Below are positions 39,079-49,941 of a DNA stretch of 64,000 bases, piece by piece (the stretch's first letter is position 1; the number at the start of each line of letters is the position of its first letter). Below the pieces are notes generated by a model. That model was not told the DNA's origin. It searched no databases and worked only from the letters and a program-made list of their open reading frames with translations. The DNA comes from UBA10649 sp963700745. GTDB taxonomy: Bacteria > Actinomycetota > Actinomycetes > S36-B12. The stretch is from NCBI GenBank assembly GCA_963700745.1, contig CAVOYT010000003.1, positions 186,001 through 250,000 of the forward strand. Direction: 5' to 3'. The position numbers were made by a program, and so were the translations under genes.

Positions 39079-42074
39079 AACAGCCGCTCGAACACCTGCC
39101 GTGCACGCCGCGTCACCCGTCGGTAGTCGTCGAGCATGCGCCCGGACTGGTCCACCGGGTAGCCGAGGACGAAGGCGACGGCCCGCAGCTCGCGCACGTC
39201 CACCGGCACCATGTCGCTCGGTCGACCGCGCACCAGCATGACCGCGTTCCGCATCGCCGTCGCCATGCGCCACGCCGCCGCCAGCTCCTCGGCATCGTGA
39301 TCGACGACCAGCCCGCTCGCCCGCGCCGCCTCGAGCGCGTCGAGGGTGCTGCGTGGTCCGCAGCCCGGGCACCTCGTCGGCGTGCTCGAGCTGCAGCATC
39401 TGCACCACCCACTCGACGTCGCTGAGCCCACCGCGACCGAGCTTCGTGTGCAGGGCGGGATCCGCTCCGCGCGGTAGCCGCTCGGACTCCATCCGCGCCT
39501 TGAGGCGGCGAACCTCGGTGAGGTCGTCGTCAGTCATGGCTCCGCTCCACCGCAGGGGGTCGACGACGTCCAGGAAGGCCGCCCCGAGGTCGTCGTCGCC
39601 GGCGACGAACGAGGCACGCAGCAGCGCCTGCGCCTCCCACGGCGCACTCCATCGCTCGTAGTAGGCCGCGTAGGAGCCGAGCGACCGCACGAGCGGGCCC
39701 TGCTTGCCCTCGGGCCGCAGGTCGGCGTCGATGTCGAGCGGCGGATCGCCGCTCGGTGCCATGAGCAGCCGGCGAAGCTCCTCCGCGATCGCGGCGGCAG
39801 CCCGCAGCGCCGCCTCGTCATCGACGCCCGGCCGCGGCTCGTACACGAACATGACGTCGATGTCGCTGGCGAAGCCGAGCTCCTGGCCGCCGAACCGACC
39901 CATGCCGATGACGGCGAAGTCACGCGAGCCCTCCGGGTCGACCGCCGCCCGCGACCACGGCCAGCACTCCCTCGATGGCGACGACGGCCACGTCGGTGAG
40001 CGCCGTGCCCGCCTGCTCGGGGTCGGCGACGTGGAGGAGCTCGGCCACGGCGATGCGGAAGAGCTCGCGACGTCGGATCGAGCGAATCGTCGACACGGCG
40101 CTCGCCGGGTCCTCGTGCCGGTCGACGACCGACATGCACCTCGGCCAGCAGCGCCTCGCGCGGTCGCGGGCGCAGGTCCGCGTCGTCAGCCAGCAGCGAG
40201 ACCGACTCGGGCGCCTGCAGCAGCAGGTCGGTCGCGTACTGGCTCGTCGACAGCACGCGGGCGAGCCGCTCGGCCGCGGCCGACTCGTCGCGCAGCAGGC
40301 GCAGGTACCAGTGCGTCGCACCCAGGGCGTCGCTCACCCGGCGGAAGCCGAGCAGGCCCGCGTCCGGGTCCGGCGCGTCGGCGAACCAGCCGAGCATCAC
40401 CGGCAGGAGGGTGCGCTGGATCGCGGCCCGTCGGCTGACTCCCGCGGTCAGCGCCTGCAGGTGGCGCAGGGCGCTCGCCGGATCGACGTAGCCGAGCGCC
40501 TCGAGCCGCTGCTCGGCCGCCTCCAGGCTGAGCCGCGCCTCGCCCGGCGTCCAGCCGGGCCACGGCCTGGAGCAGCGGTCGGTAGAAGAGCTTCTCGTGC
40601 AGCCGTCGCACCTCGCGGGCGTGCCGGTGCCAGGTGCTGACGAGTTCGCCGACGGGATCCTGCCGAAAGCCCAGCGAGCGCCCGAGCCGGCGCAGCTCGG
40701 CCTCGTCCTCGGGCATCGTGTGCGTGCGCCGCAGGCGGTGCAGCTGGATTCGGTGCTCGAGCGTGCGCAGGAATCGGTAGGCGTCGGCCAGAGTGGCGGC
40801 ATCGCTCGCGCCCGACGTAGCCCCACGTCGCGAGCGACTCGAGGGCGACCATCGTCGTCGGGCTGCGCAGCATGACGTCGCTTCGTCCGTGCACGAGCTG
40901 CAGCAGCTGCACGGAGAACTCGACGTCGCGCAGGCCACCCGGGACCGAGCTTCAGCTCGCGCTCCGCGAGCCGCGCCGGCACGTGCTGCTCGACGCGACG
41001 CCGCATCGCCTGCACGTCCTCGACGAAGCCCGGGTGGTCGGCGGCACTCCAGATGAACGGGCTGACGGCATCGACGTACTCCGACGCCGAGCTCCAGGTC
41101 GCCGGCCACCGGACGGGCCTTCAGCAGGGCCTGGAACTCCCACGTCTTCGCCCAGCGCTCGTAGTAGCCGACGTGCGAGGCGACGGTGCGGACCAGGGCC
41201 CCCTGCTTGCCCTCGGGCCGCAGGGCCGCGTCCACCTCCCAGATCGTGCCCTCCGCGGTGTTCGCCGTGCAGGCGCGCATCAGCCCGCTGGCCAGCGAGG
41301 TCGCGGCGCGACATCGCCCGGACTCGTCCGCACCCTCGACCGCCTCCGCCACGAAGATGACGTCGACGTCGCTGACGTAGTTGAGCTCGCGGGCCCCGCA
41401 CTTGCCCATGCCGATGACGGCGAGCCGGCACTGCGCCGCGGCGTCGCCGACCTCCGCGCGGGCGATGGCCAGCGCCGCCTCGAGCACGCCGTCGGCGAGG
41501 TCGGACAGCCACAGCGCGACCGTCTCCATCGAGGCCAGACCGCTGATGTCGCGGGCCGCGATCCCGAGCAGGATGCGGCGGTAGCCGATGCGCAGGGCGT
41601 CGAGGACCGCCTCGTCGGCGCCGGCGGCGACCGGATCGGGCAGGTTCGCGGTCGGCGCCCACGGCGACGAGCAGGTCGTCGCGGATCTGCCGGGCCGACG
41701 GCGAGGTCGCGAGGGCCTCGGCGTCGGCCAGCACCTGCCACTCCGCGGGATGACGGGCGATGAACTCGCCCGAGCGCCTCGGACATCCCGATCACGTCGA
41801 TCAGTCGACGTCGAAGGTCGGCGTCGGCCTGCAGCGCCGCGACGAGTCGACGCCACTCGCGGTCGTCGGCCGCCTCGAGGATGCGCACCAGCAGGAGTAG
41901 CGCAGTGTCCGGGTCGGCCGCCGCCGCGATGTCGGACAGCAGGTCGCCCTCGACGGCATCGTCCGCGAGCAGCGGCGCCAGTCGCGGCGAGGCGCACAGC
42001 CGGCGGGCGCGATCGAGGTCCTGAAGCCCGATCCGGATCAGTCGACCGGTGTCGGAGATGCGTCGATCAGTCAT
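39051..42074 (-). CDS. glnE: Glutamine synthetase adenylyltransferase/deadenylase GlnE, heavily frame-disrupted
   Basis: GlnE attaches and removes AMP on the GlnA tyrosine, switching it by nitrogen status. The span of about 1008 codons equals the family length. The start is MTDRRISDTGRLIRIGLQ at ATG 42074. Two nucleotidyltransferase halves are readable: ARELNYVSDVDVIFVAEA (first) and QELGFASDIDVMFVYEPR (second), each with the G-S/D-x-D metal motif. YYERWAKTWEFQALLKARPV and YYERWSAPWEAQALLRASFV are the matching second motifs. At least eight frame changes occur. GlnE is essential in mycobacteria, so errors, not decay, are the likely cause. Confidence 0.9.
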
Positions 42075-42843
42075 GGTGCGGAGGGCGCGGCGAGTCCACT
42101 GTGCGTTCCAGACGAGCTCACCCCAGGCCCGGGTCACCGGTCGCCAGGCCGCGATGAGGTGCGTGCTCGACGCTCCTGACCTCGGCGCTGCCTGCCGCGC
42201 GTCCCGCCCCGATCGCTCGAGTGCCTCGTCGGCGACGTCGGCCCAGGAGAGGAAGATCGCCGCGTCGACCTCGGGGTGCATCTGCAGCCCGTACGCAGTG
42301 TCGCCCAGCCGGAAGGCCTGCACCCGGCAGGCGTCGTTGGTCATGAGCAGGACGGCGCCGTCGGGCAGCTGGGTGATGTGGTCCTGGTGCCACTGGGCGG
42401 CGGGGATGTCGCCGCCGCGCAGGGGTACCGCCTGCGAGATGACCTCGTCGAGGAGCCCGTCGACGGTTCGCTGCACGTACGACACCCCGATCTCGGTGAT
42501 CGGACCGAGCTCCACCACGCCGCCGGTCGCCTTCGCGAGCAGCTGGCCGCCCAGGCACAGGCCGAGCACGGGTATGCCGCGGGCGACGGCGTCCGCGAGC
42601 AGAGCGCACTCATCGGACAGCCAGGGGGCGACGTCGTCGTCGTTGGCTCCCATCGCGCCGCCGAGCGGGAGCAACGCGTGCACGCCGGCCGGGACCTCCC
42701 TCGGGACCGGCTCGCCGAAGCAGGCTCCGAGCACGTCGACCCGGAGGCCGTCCTCCTCGAGCCACTCGCCCGACCAGCGCGGCCGGCGTCGTTGCGATCG
42801 TTCTGGATCGCCAGGACGACGGGCTGGGCGATGGGTTGCTCAC
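42071..42843 (-). CDS. Class I glutamine amidotransferase, frame-disrupted
   Basis: The GTG start at 42843 overlaps the glnA2 stop (GTGA). VLAIQNDRN opens the domain. The nucleophile elbow is VLGLCLGGQLLAKATGG (catalytic Cys), and LQMHPEVD gives the catalytic His and Glu. Frame shifts fall near 42810, 42790 and in the last 150 bases. A TGA at 42071-42073 in one frame would overlap the glnE start, and I take it as the probable end. Another candidate stop is at 42118. The acceptor substrate is unknown; the neighbours suggest a role in glutamine or nitrogen metabolism. Confidence 0.72.
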
Positions 42844-44178
42844 AACAAGGGAAGGTAGCGGTCCAGCTCCCACTGCGTCACCTGACGTCGGTACTCCTCC
42901 CACTCCGCCTGCTTGTTGCGCAGGAAGAAGTCGAACACGTGCTCGCCCGAGGGTCTCGGCCACGAGCTCGGACCGTTCCATCGCCTGGATCGCCTGGTTG
43001 AGGCTCGACGGGAGTGGCTTCATGCCGAGGGCACGGCGCTCGCCCTCGGTGAGCGACCACACGTCGTCCTCCGCGCCGCGCGGCAGTTCGTAGCCCTCCT
43101 CGATGCCCTTCAGGCCGGCTGCGAGCATGACGGCGAACGCGAGGTAGGGGTTGGCCGCGCTGTCGAGGGAGCGGAACTCGATCCGCGTGCTGTTGCCCTT
43201 GGACGGCTTGTACATCGGCACCCGGATCAGGGAGGAGCGGTTGTTGTGCCCCCAGCAGATCCAGGCCGGTGCCTCGGCCCCGCCGGCGAGCCGCTTGTAC
43301 GAGTTGACCCACTGATTGGTGACGGCCGTGATCTCGGGCGCGTGCACGAGCAGGCCGGCGATGAAGGAGCGCGCCACCTTGGACAGCTGAAGGTCGGCGC
43401 CGGCCTCGAAGAAGGCGTTGCGGTCGCCCTCGAAGAGGGACAGGTGGGTGTGCATCCCCGAGCCGGGATGGTTGGGCAGCGGCTTGGGCATGAACGATGC
43501 GTACAGGCCCTGCTCGAGCGCCACCTCCTGCACGACCAGCCGGAAGGTCATCAGGTTGTCCGCCGTGGTCAGCGCGTCGGCGTACCGCAGGTCGATCTCC
43601 TGCTGGCCCGGGCCGCCCTCATGATGGCTGAACTCGACGGAGATGCCCATCTGCTCGAGCATCGTGATGGCGTTGCGTCGGAAGTCGTGGGCGATCCCGT
43701 GCGGGGTGTTGTCGAAGTATCCGTAGCTGTCGACGGGGACCGGCCTCGTTCCCGGCCGCGGTGCGTCCTTGAACAGGTAGAACTCGACCTCGGGATGCGT
43801 GTAGAAGGTGAAGCCGAGATCGGCCGCCTTCGTCAGGGTGCGCTTGAGGACGTAGCGCGGGTCGGCGTACGACGGGCTGCCGTCGGGCATGAGGATGTCG
43901 CAGAACAGGCGCGCCACTCCCGGTCCCTCGCTGCGCCAGGGCAGCATGGCGAAGGTGGCGGGGTCGGGCTTGGCGAGCATGTCCGACTCGTAGACGCGGG
44001 CGAAGCCCTCGATGGCGGAGCCGTCGAAGCCGATCCCCTCGGCGAACGCGCCCTCGAGCTCGGCCGGCGCGATGGCGACGGACTTCAGGGTCCCGAGCAC
44101 GTCGGTGAACCACAGTCTGACGAACCGGATGTCGCGTTCCTCGATCGTGCGCAGCACGAACTCCGACTGCTTGTCCAT
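42840..44178 (-). CDS. glnA2: Glutamine synthetase-like protein GlnA2 (type I alpha), frame-disrupted
   Basis: This second GS-I homologue starts MDKQSEFVLRTIEERDIRFV. It has FDGSAIEGFARVYESDM, HPEVEFYLFKD, the ATP-site KPLPNHPGSGMHTHLS and HNNRSSLIRVP. At the adenylylation position it has Trp in place of Tyr (CWGHNNRSS), so GlnE should not modify it. An extra G near 42955 (CTCGGGCGAG) shifts the frame; the corrected end is LDRYLPLL, giving about 446 residues. It is followed by an overlapping amidotransferase and then glnE. Homologues include M. tuberculosis GlnA2 and streptomycete polyamine-glutamylating paralogues, so the true substrate is open. Confidence 0.9.
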
Positions 44179-44201
44179 GGACCCATAGTGGCCCTCCGCG
44201 T

Positions 44202-44218
44202 GTTACAACGGGGTTAAC
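44202..44218 (-). promoter_or_regulatory. Possible single GlnR box between glnA2 and nadE
   Basis: Read towards glnA2 the bases are GTTAAC, six bases, then GTAAC: one a-n6-b GlnR element with the same 11-bp step as the glnA operator. The second pair is absent. It is 24 bases upstream of the glnA2 start and 22 upstream of nadE. Confidence 0.5.
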
Positions 44219-44239
44219 CGGGGGCAGTAGTGTCGGTCC

Positions 44240-45913
44240 GTGCCGTCGCTACGCGTCGCCCTCGCACAGGTCAATCCGACCGTCGGGGATCTGGCCGGCA
44301 ATGCCAGCCTCGTACGGGCGAGCGTGGCCGAGGCCGCGACCCATGGCGCGCACCTGGTCGTCCTCCCGGAGATGGTGCTGACCGGGTACCCGGTCGAGGA
44401 CCTCGCGCTGCGCCCGTCCTTCCAGGAGGCCGCCCGCCGGTCGCTCACCGACCTCGCCGAAGCGCTCGCCGTCGACGGGCACGGGGACATCACCTGCCTG
44501 GTCGGCTACCTCGACTTCCTCGACGAGGACCATGCGGCCACCACCGGACGCCCGAGACGGGCGCCCGTCAACGCGGCCGCCGTCGTGCGTGGCGGGCAGG
44601 TCGTGGCGCGCTACGTCAAGCACCACCTGCCGAACTACGGCGTCTTCGACGAGGCGCGCTACTTCGTCCCGGGGAACGAGCCACTCATCGTCGACGTCCA
44701 GGGTGTTCAGGTCGCCGTCGCGATCTGCGAGGACCTCTGGCAGGAAGGCGGCCCGGTCACATGGGCGCGGATGCGCGGGGCGCAGGTGCTGGCGGTCCTG
44801 AACGCATCCCCATACGAGCAGGACAAGGACGACGCACGCCTGGCGCTGTGCCAGCAGCGCGCGAGCGAGTCCGGGGCCGTCCTCGTCTACACCAACATGA
44901 TCGGCGGCCAGGACGAGCTCGTCTTCGACGGCGACTCACTGGTGGTTGCACCCGACGGCACGGTGCTGGCTCGTGCCCCGCAGTTCGAGCCCGCTCTCCT
45001 CGTCGTCGACATCGACCCGGAGGACGAGCACCCGGCGCCCGGACCGCAGTCGCAGCGACTCGACGCCCACGCTGAGGTCTACGGGGCCCTCGTGCTGGCC
45101 CTCCGCGACTACGTCGAGAAGAACGGCTTCCGCTCCGTCCTGTTCGGTCTCAGCGGAGGGATCGACTCCGCGCTCGTGGCGGCCCTGTCCTGCGACGCCT
45201 TCGGACCCGAGCGCGTGTTCGCCGTGGCAATGCCCAGCAAGTACTCATCAGGGCACTCCGTCGACGACGCCTATGACCTGGCCGCGCGTACTGGTATCGG
45301 CATCCGCACCATCCCGATCGCACCGATGTTCGATGCCTACCAGGAGTCCCTCCACCTGACCGGCCTGGCCGAGGAGAACCTTCAGGCGCGGGTACGAGGG
45401 ACGACGCTGATGGCACTGTCCAACGCCGAGGGACACCTGGTGCTCGCCACCGGCAACAAGAGCGAGCTCTCGGTGGGCTACTCCACGATCTACGGAGACG
45501 CGGTCGGCGGGTTCGCCCCGATCAAGGACGTCCCGAAGACCCTGGTGTGGGAGCTGGCCCGCTGGCGCAACGAGCACGCCGAGAGTCGGGGCGAGACCGC
45601 GCCGATTCCGCCGAACAGCATCGAGAAGCCACCCAGCGCGGAGTTGCGGCCCGGACAGCAGGACACCGACTCGCTGCCCGACTACCAGCTGCTGGACCAA
45701 CTACTCGAGGCCTACGTGGCGGGCGATCACAGTGCCGCCGACCTGGTCTCCGACGGCTTCGACGCCGACCTCGTCGAGCGCATCCTGCGGCTCACCGACC
45801 TCGCGGAGTACAAGCGGCGTCAGTACCCGCCCGGCACGAAGATCTCGCTGCGCGCCTTCGGCCGTGACCGCCGGCTGCCGATCACGAATCGGTGGCGCGA
45901 GTCAGCCCCCTGA
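44240..45913 (+). CDS. nadE: Glutamine-dependent NAD+ synthetase NadE
   Basis: NadE amidates nicotinate adenine dinucleotide to NAD using glutamine. The 557-residue protein has an N-terminal nitrilase-type glutaminase domain with Glu44 (LPEMVLTGYP), Lys127 (RYVKHHLPNY) and Cys163 (AICEDLW). The C-terminal synthetase domain has the PP-loop GLSGGIDSALVAAL. The end GTKISLRAFGRDRRLPITN is family-typical. The GTG start at 44240 has no obvious Shine-Dalgarno and may be leaderless. The frame is intact throughout 1.67 kb. Confidence 0.95.
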   Translation: MPSLRVALAQVNPTVGDLAGNASLVRASVAEAATHGAHLVVLPEMVLTGYPVEDLALRPSFQEAARRSLTDLAEALAVDGHGDITCLVGYLDFLDEDHAATTGRPRRAPVNAAAVVRGGQVVARYVKHHLPNYGVFDEARYFVPGNEPLIVDVQGVQVAVAICEDLWQEGGPVTWARMRGAQVLAVLNASPYEQDKDDARLALCQQRASESGAVLVYTNMIGGQDELVFDGDSLVVAPDGTVLARAPQFEPALLVVDIDPEDEHPAPGPQSQRLDAHAEVYGALVLALRDYVEKNGFRSVLFGLSGGIDSALVAALSCDAFGPERVFAVAMPSKYSSGHSVDDAYDLAARTGIGIRTIPIAPMFDAYQESLHLTGLAEENLQARVRGTTLMALSNAEGHLVLATGNKSELSVGYSTIYGDAVGGFAPIKDVPKTLVWELARWRNEHAESRGETAPIPPNSIEKPPSAELRPGQQDTDSLPDYQLLDQLLEAYVAGDHSAADLVSDGFDADLVERILRLTDLAEYKRRQYPPGTKISLRAFGRDRRLPITNRWRESAP

Positions 45914-46504
45914 TGATGAGGTCGACCACATCCTCGTCGAGGATCGACCGGACCTCATCGCGCATCCGCCACATGCCCAGATACATCATCGGCCCGACGA
46001 GGACGGGGATCAGCGCGTTCGGGTCGATGTCGGGCCGGAACTCCCCCGAATCGATCCCGCTCTGAATCAGCTCCCTGAGCGACGCATGACGTGGGGCCAG
46101 AACCCGTTCGTGGACGAAGGCCGCCAGCGCGGGATCCCGCTCCCCCTCAGCCGCGGCATGCATGAGGATCTGCCCACGGAGCGTCCCCGGGGCCGGCGGA
46201 CGGCACCCAGGGCGGCGAGCAGCTGATCCCGCGTCGACCCGCTTCGCGGACGCGAGCCGAGGTCCTCATTGAGGCGTTCCAGCGCCCCGGCCAGGAGGTG
46301 ATTCCTGGTCGGGAAGCGCCGGTAGACCGTGGTCTTCGCGACTCCCGCGCGCTGAGCGACAGCCTCCACGCAGAACCGCTCGAACCCGTCCTCGGCCAGT
46401 GTCTCGAGAGCAGCGTCCGTGATCCCACGATCGATGCGCTCGTCACGCGGCCTGCCCTTGCGTGCGCCGCTGTTACCGGCACGTTCCTGAACAGATGACG
46501 TCAC
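45882..46504 (-). CDS. TetR/AcrR family transcriptional regulator, frame-disrupted
   Basis: The N-terminal helix-turn-helix lies in ITDAALETLAEDGFERF and VAQRAGVAKTTVYRRFPTR. The C-terminal ligand domain contains ELIQSGIDSGEFRPDIDPN. One extra base near 46190 shifts the frame between them; corrected length is about 207 residues. Its GTG start (46504) overlaps the stop of the upstream drug-efflux-type MFS gene by GTGA. The regulator is therefore made from the efflux mRNA and probably represses its own operon. It is convergent with nadE, overlapping by 32 bases. Confidence 0.87.
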
Positions 46505-48210
46505 CTGGTCTGGTCCTCCTCGGAGACCCCGTACTCCTCCGCCGCTTCCTCGCCGTAGTGAGCCATCTCCTCGAGAACCAAGGCGTCCGTCGGATCGTCA
46601 GGTGCGCCGACCGCGCGATCGCCTCTCTCCGGCGGCGTGATGACCGGGAGCAGGAAGAACACCGCGAGCGTGGCGATGACGACCATCGCCAACCGAGATG
46701 TACGTCGCGACGTGCGACGCGCTCAGGAACGACTCGTACGCTCCGGCCCGCAGCGTGTCGACGATCCCCTGCGGCATGCCGCCGGCAGCCGCCTGGTTGA
46801 GGACGATGTCTGCTGCCACCACGGACTCGGTCGCGGCCTCGAGCCGCCGCGGGGTCCACCGGTACGGGTGACGACGCGAGGGCCGTCGAGAGGTTCGACG
46901 CGTACTGCGTGGCCAGGACGGTTCCGATGATCGCGACGCCCAGCGCACCGGCCACCTGGCGCACCGTGTTCTGCACCGCCGAGCCGGCCCCTGCACGGGC
47001 GAGCGGCAGGACGTTCTGCAGCACGGTCGATCCAGGGGCGATGACGTTGCCCATGCCGAAGCCGAAGAGGAAGAACACCACGAGGATCATCCACAACGGG
47101 GTATCGATCTGCAGGAACGCCAGCGCAACGAGCGAGATCGCCACGATGACGAGCCCAGTACCCATCACCGAGCGATAGCCGAACCTCTTGACCATGGCGG
47201 CGCTGCGAGGTGCCGCGATCAGCTGCCCGATGGCGAACGGAAGGAAGCACAGTCCAGCCACGAGCGTCGAGTAGCCCCGCAGGATCTGCAGGTAGAAGGG
47301 CAGCGTGAACGTGATGCCCGACATCGCGAAGAACGCGAGACTGACAGCCGTGAGGCTGACGGCATACCCGCGGTTCTTGAACAGCGACACGTCGAAGCTG
47401 GCGTGATCGCTGCGCGCCTCGGTCCAGAGGAAGAACGCGATGAGGACGATCCCGGCGAGCATGGGCCAGATGACCGCCGGAGCCAGCCAGTTGCGGGTCG
47501 ATGACGCCTCGATGATGCCGTACACCAGCAGCACGAGACCGCTGGCCGAGATCACCAGGCCCATGAGGTCAAGAGCGCGCGGATGCGGGTTGCGCGTCTC
47601 GGGCACCACCCGCAGGATGCCGATCATGCCGATGATCACGATCGGCACGTTGATGAGGAACACCGAACCCCAGTCGTTCCCGGTCAACCAGCTGCTCCAC
47701 TCCGGGTGCTCCAGCAGGATGCCGCCGAGCACCGGACCGAGCGCCACCGCGGCACCCACCGAGCCCGCCCACGCACCGATGGCCTTGCCGCGCTCGTGGG
47801 GCGGGAAGACGACGGTGATGATCGCCAGCGTCGTCGGCATGACGGCGGCGCCGCCGACGCCCATGAGGGCGCGCATGATGATCAGGTGGAGCGAGGTATC
47901 GGCGAACGCGCACACGAAGGAGGCGATGCCGAAGATCGTCAGGCCGATGAGCAGGACCTTCTTGCGGCCGATGCGGTCGCCGATGACGCCCCAGGTGAAC
48001 AGCAGCGACGCGAACACCAGGATGTACGCGTCGATGGCCCACACCAGTTCGCTCTGGCGTGGCCTGAAGATCCGCCTGGATGGTCGGCAGGGCGATGTTC
48101 AGCACCGTGTTGTCGAGCACCACGATCAGCAGGCTGACCACGAGGACGCCAAGGATCGCCCAACGGCGAGGGTGCCCCTCCCCGCTCGTCATCCACTTCT
48201 CGGAGTCCAC
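46501..48210 (-). CDS. MFS drug efflux transporter (DHA2/EmrB-QacA type), frame-disrupted
   Basis: This is a 14-helix proton-coupled exporter. The motif LDNTVLNIALPTIQADL in helix 1 is the DHA2 motif D1, DRIGRKKVLL is motif A, and the stretch GPVLGGILLEHPEW is motif C. The start GTG 48210 sits six bases after GAGGAG. Frame changes lie near 48057 (extra C), near 46850 and near 46695. Corrected length is about 565 residues. The translationally coupled TetR gene follows. Substrates cannot be predicted. Confidence 0.87.
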
Positions 48211-48362
48211 GTCGCTCCTCGTCCTGCCTCGATCGCATTTCGACACGCCACCGTAGCGTAAGTGCGACAAACCGGCATGCCGTTGGGCGACAGCCGGGGC
48301 GCCGTGGCATCATTGTCGCGTCCGGGGACTCCAGCAAGGAGCCTCGAGATTGGAGAACGGTG

Positions 48363-49184
48363 ATGTCCTTCTATGGCATGCCCGAGGGCCGGCGCGTCAC
48401 GATGCGCGACCTGGCCGAGGCGACCCGACGTGGCGAGAAGTGGCCGATGATCACGGCCTACGACGCCCTGACCGCCCGGATCTTCGACGACGCGGGCATC
48501 CCGGCGATCCTCGTCGGCGACTCTGCCGCCATGGTCGTGTACGGCCATGACTCGACGCTCCCGGTCACCGTCGATGAACTGGTGCCCCTCGTACGGGCCG
48601 TCGTCCGCGGAGCACCGCGAGCACTCGTCGTCGCCGACCTGCCCTTCGGCTCCTACCAGGCTTCCCCGGCGCAGGCGCTCGACACCGCTGCGACGTTCAT
48701 GAAGACCGGCGGCGCCCATGCGGTGAAGCTCGAGGGCGGCGCACCCATGCTCCCGCAGGTCGAGACCCTGGCCAGTGCCGGCATTCCCGTCATCGGGCAC
48801 CTGGGGCTCACGCCACAGTCGGTGAACATGCTCGGCGGCTACCGCGTCCAGGGTCGCGGCGAGGCGGGCGAACTCCTCATGCGGGATGCGAAGGCGATGG
48901 AGGCGGCCGGCGCGAGCGCGATCGTGCTCGAGGTCGTCCCCGCTGACCTGGCGGCCCGCGTGAGCGAGGTCCTCACCATTCCGACGATCGGCATCGGAGC
49001 CGGCGCGGCGACCGACGCCCAGGTGATCGTGTGGCAGGACCTCGTCGGACTCACCGCCGGCCCTGCACCACGCTTCGTCAAGCGCTACGCCGACGTGCGA
49101 TCGGTCATCGCGGAGGCAGTCGGCGCGTGGGGTGCGGACGTCGCGTCAGGCGCCTACCCGTCGTCGGAGCACGAGTACTCCTAG
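48363..49184 (+). CDS. panB: 3-methyl-2-oxobutanoate hydroxymethyltransferase PanB
   Basis: PanB makes ketopantoate from 2-oxoisovalerate and methylene-tetrahydrofolate, the first committed step to pantothenate and CoA. The product is 273 residues with KWPMITAYDALTARIFDDAG, ILVGDSAAMVVYGHDST (metal site) and KLEGG. The catalytic Glu lies in IVLEVVP. ATG 48363 fits the GGAG site; the GTG directly before it (48360) is an alternative. The 152-base gap to the divergent efflux gene holds its promoter. No panC or panD is in the window. Confidence 0.94.
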   Translation: MSFYGMPEGRRVTMRDLAEATRRGEKWPMITAYDALTARIFDDAGIPAILVGDSAAMVVYGHDSTLPVTVDELVPLVRAVVRGAPRALVVADLPFGSYQASPAQALDTAATFMKTGGAHAVKLEGGAPMLPQVETLASAGIPVIGHLGLTPQSVNMLGGYRVQGRGEAGELLMRDAKAMEAAGASAIVLEVVPADLAARVSEVLTIPTIGIGAGAATDAQVIVWQDLVGLTAGPAPRFVKRYADVRSVIAEAVGAWGADVASGAYPSSEHEYS

Positions 49185-49265
49185 CGCTCGCTCCTCGCCT
49201 AGACGTCGGGCTCATGACGCCTCGGCTCCGGGGCTCGCTGCGCTCGCTCCTCGCCTAGACGTCGG
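49184..49265. repeat. 26-bp direct repeat and GCGAGGAGCGAGCG element between panB and npdG
   Basis: The 26 bases GCGCTCGCTCCTCGCCTAGA plus CGTCGG occur at 49184-49209 and again at 49240-49265. The second copy contains the end of npdG (Thr-Asp-Val-stop), so the first is a duplicate of a gene 3' end. Bases 49230-49254, read on the minus strand, resemble the 28-bp repeat at 17314 and 23299. Confidence 0.75.
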
Positions 49266-49941
49266 TCACCCGAAGCCCGGCGTGCGCCTTGTACCGCCGG
49301 TTCATCGAGATCAGGTTGGCCGTCATCGCCTCGACCTGTCCAGCGTTGCGCAGGCGACCGGCGTAGACGCCACGGACCCCGGTGATGCGACCGGCCAGCG
49401 CCTGGACGGTGTCCGTGGCCTCGCGATCGTCACCGAGCACCAGGACATCCGTGTCGATGGAGTCAACGGCCTCGTCCAGCAGCAGCACCGCCGACACGTG
49501 ATGGAAGGCCGCGACGACGCGACTCTCGTCCAGGATCGCGGCGGCCTGCTGGGCCGCTGACCCCTCCTCGACGTGCAACGCGAATGCACCCTGCTTGTCG
49601 AAGCCGAGCGGGTTGACGCAGTCGACGACGACCTTGCCGCGAAGCGCATCGCGAAGCGCGGTGAGCAGCGCGGCGTGCCCCTCCCAGGGAACCGCGACGA
49701 TGACGACGTCGCATGCGCGGGCGCAGTCCTCGTTGGACAGGCCGGCCACATCCAGCCCGATCTCGCCGGCAATGGAGGATGCGCGTCCGGCATCCCGCGA
49801 GCCGATGCTCACGCGATGCCCCGCAAGCGCGAGGCGACGGGCGAGGCCACGCCCCTGCTCACCCGTCCCTCCGAGGACGCCCACCGTGAGGTGCGAGACA
49901 TCAGGTAGTTGACGCGGGTCCGGGCTCTTCGTCTCATTCAT
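49255..49941 (-). CDS. npdG: NADPH-dependent F420 reductase NpdG
   Basis: This enzyme transfers hydride between NADPH and coenzyme F420. The 228-residue protein has the NADP-binding motif VGVLGGTGEQGRGLARRLALAG, VVIVAVPWEGH, VVVDCVNPLGFD and the C-terminal GRLRNAGQVEAMTANLISMN, a family hallmark. ATG 49941 is taken as the start; the Rossmann motif begins 19 residues in. It implies that the organism makes F420. It is divergent from an MFS gene with 76 bases between. Confidence 0.9.
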   Translation of the reverse strand: MNETKSPDPRQLPDVSHLTVGVLGGTGEQGRGLARRLALAGHRVSIGSRDAGRASSIAGEIGLDVAGLSNEDCARACDVVIVAVPWEGHAALLTALRDALRGKVVVDCVNPLGFDKQGAFALHVEEGSAAQQAAAILDESRVVAAFHHVSAVLLLDEAVDSIDTDVLVLGDDREATDTVQALAGRITGVRGVYAGRLRNAGQVEAMTANLISMNRRYKAHAGLRVTDV

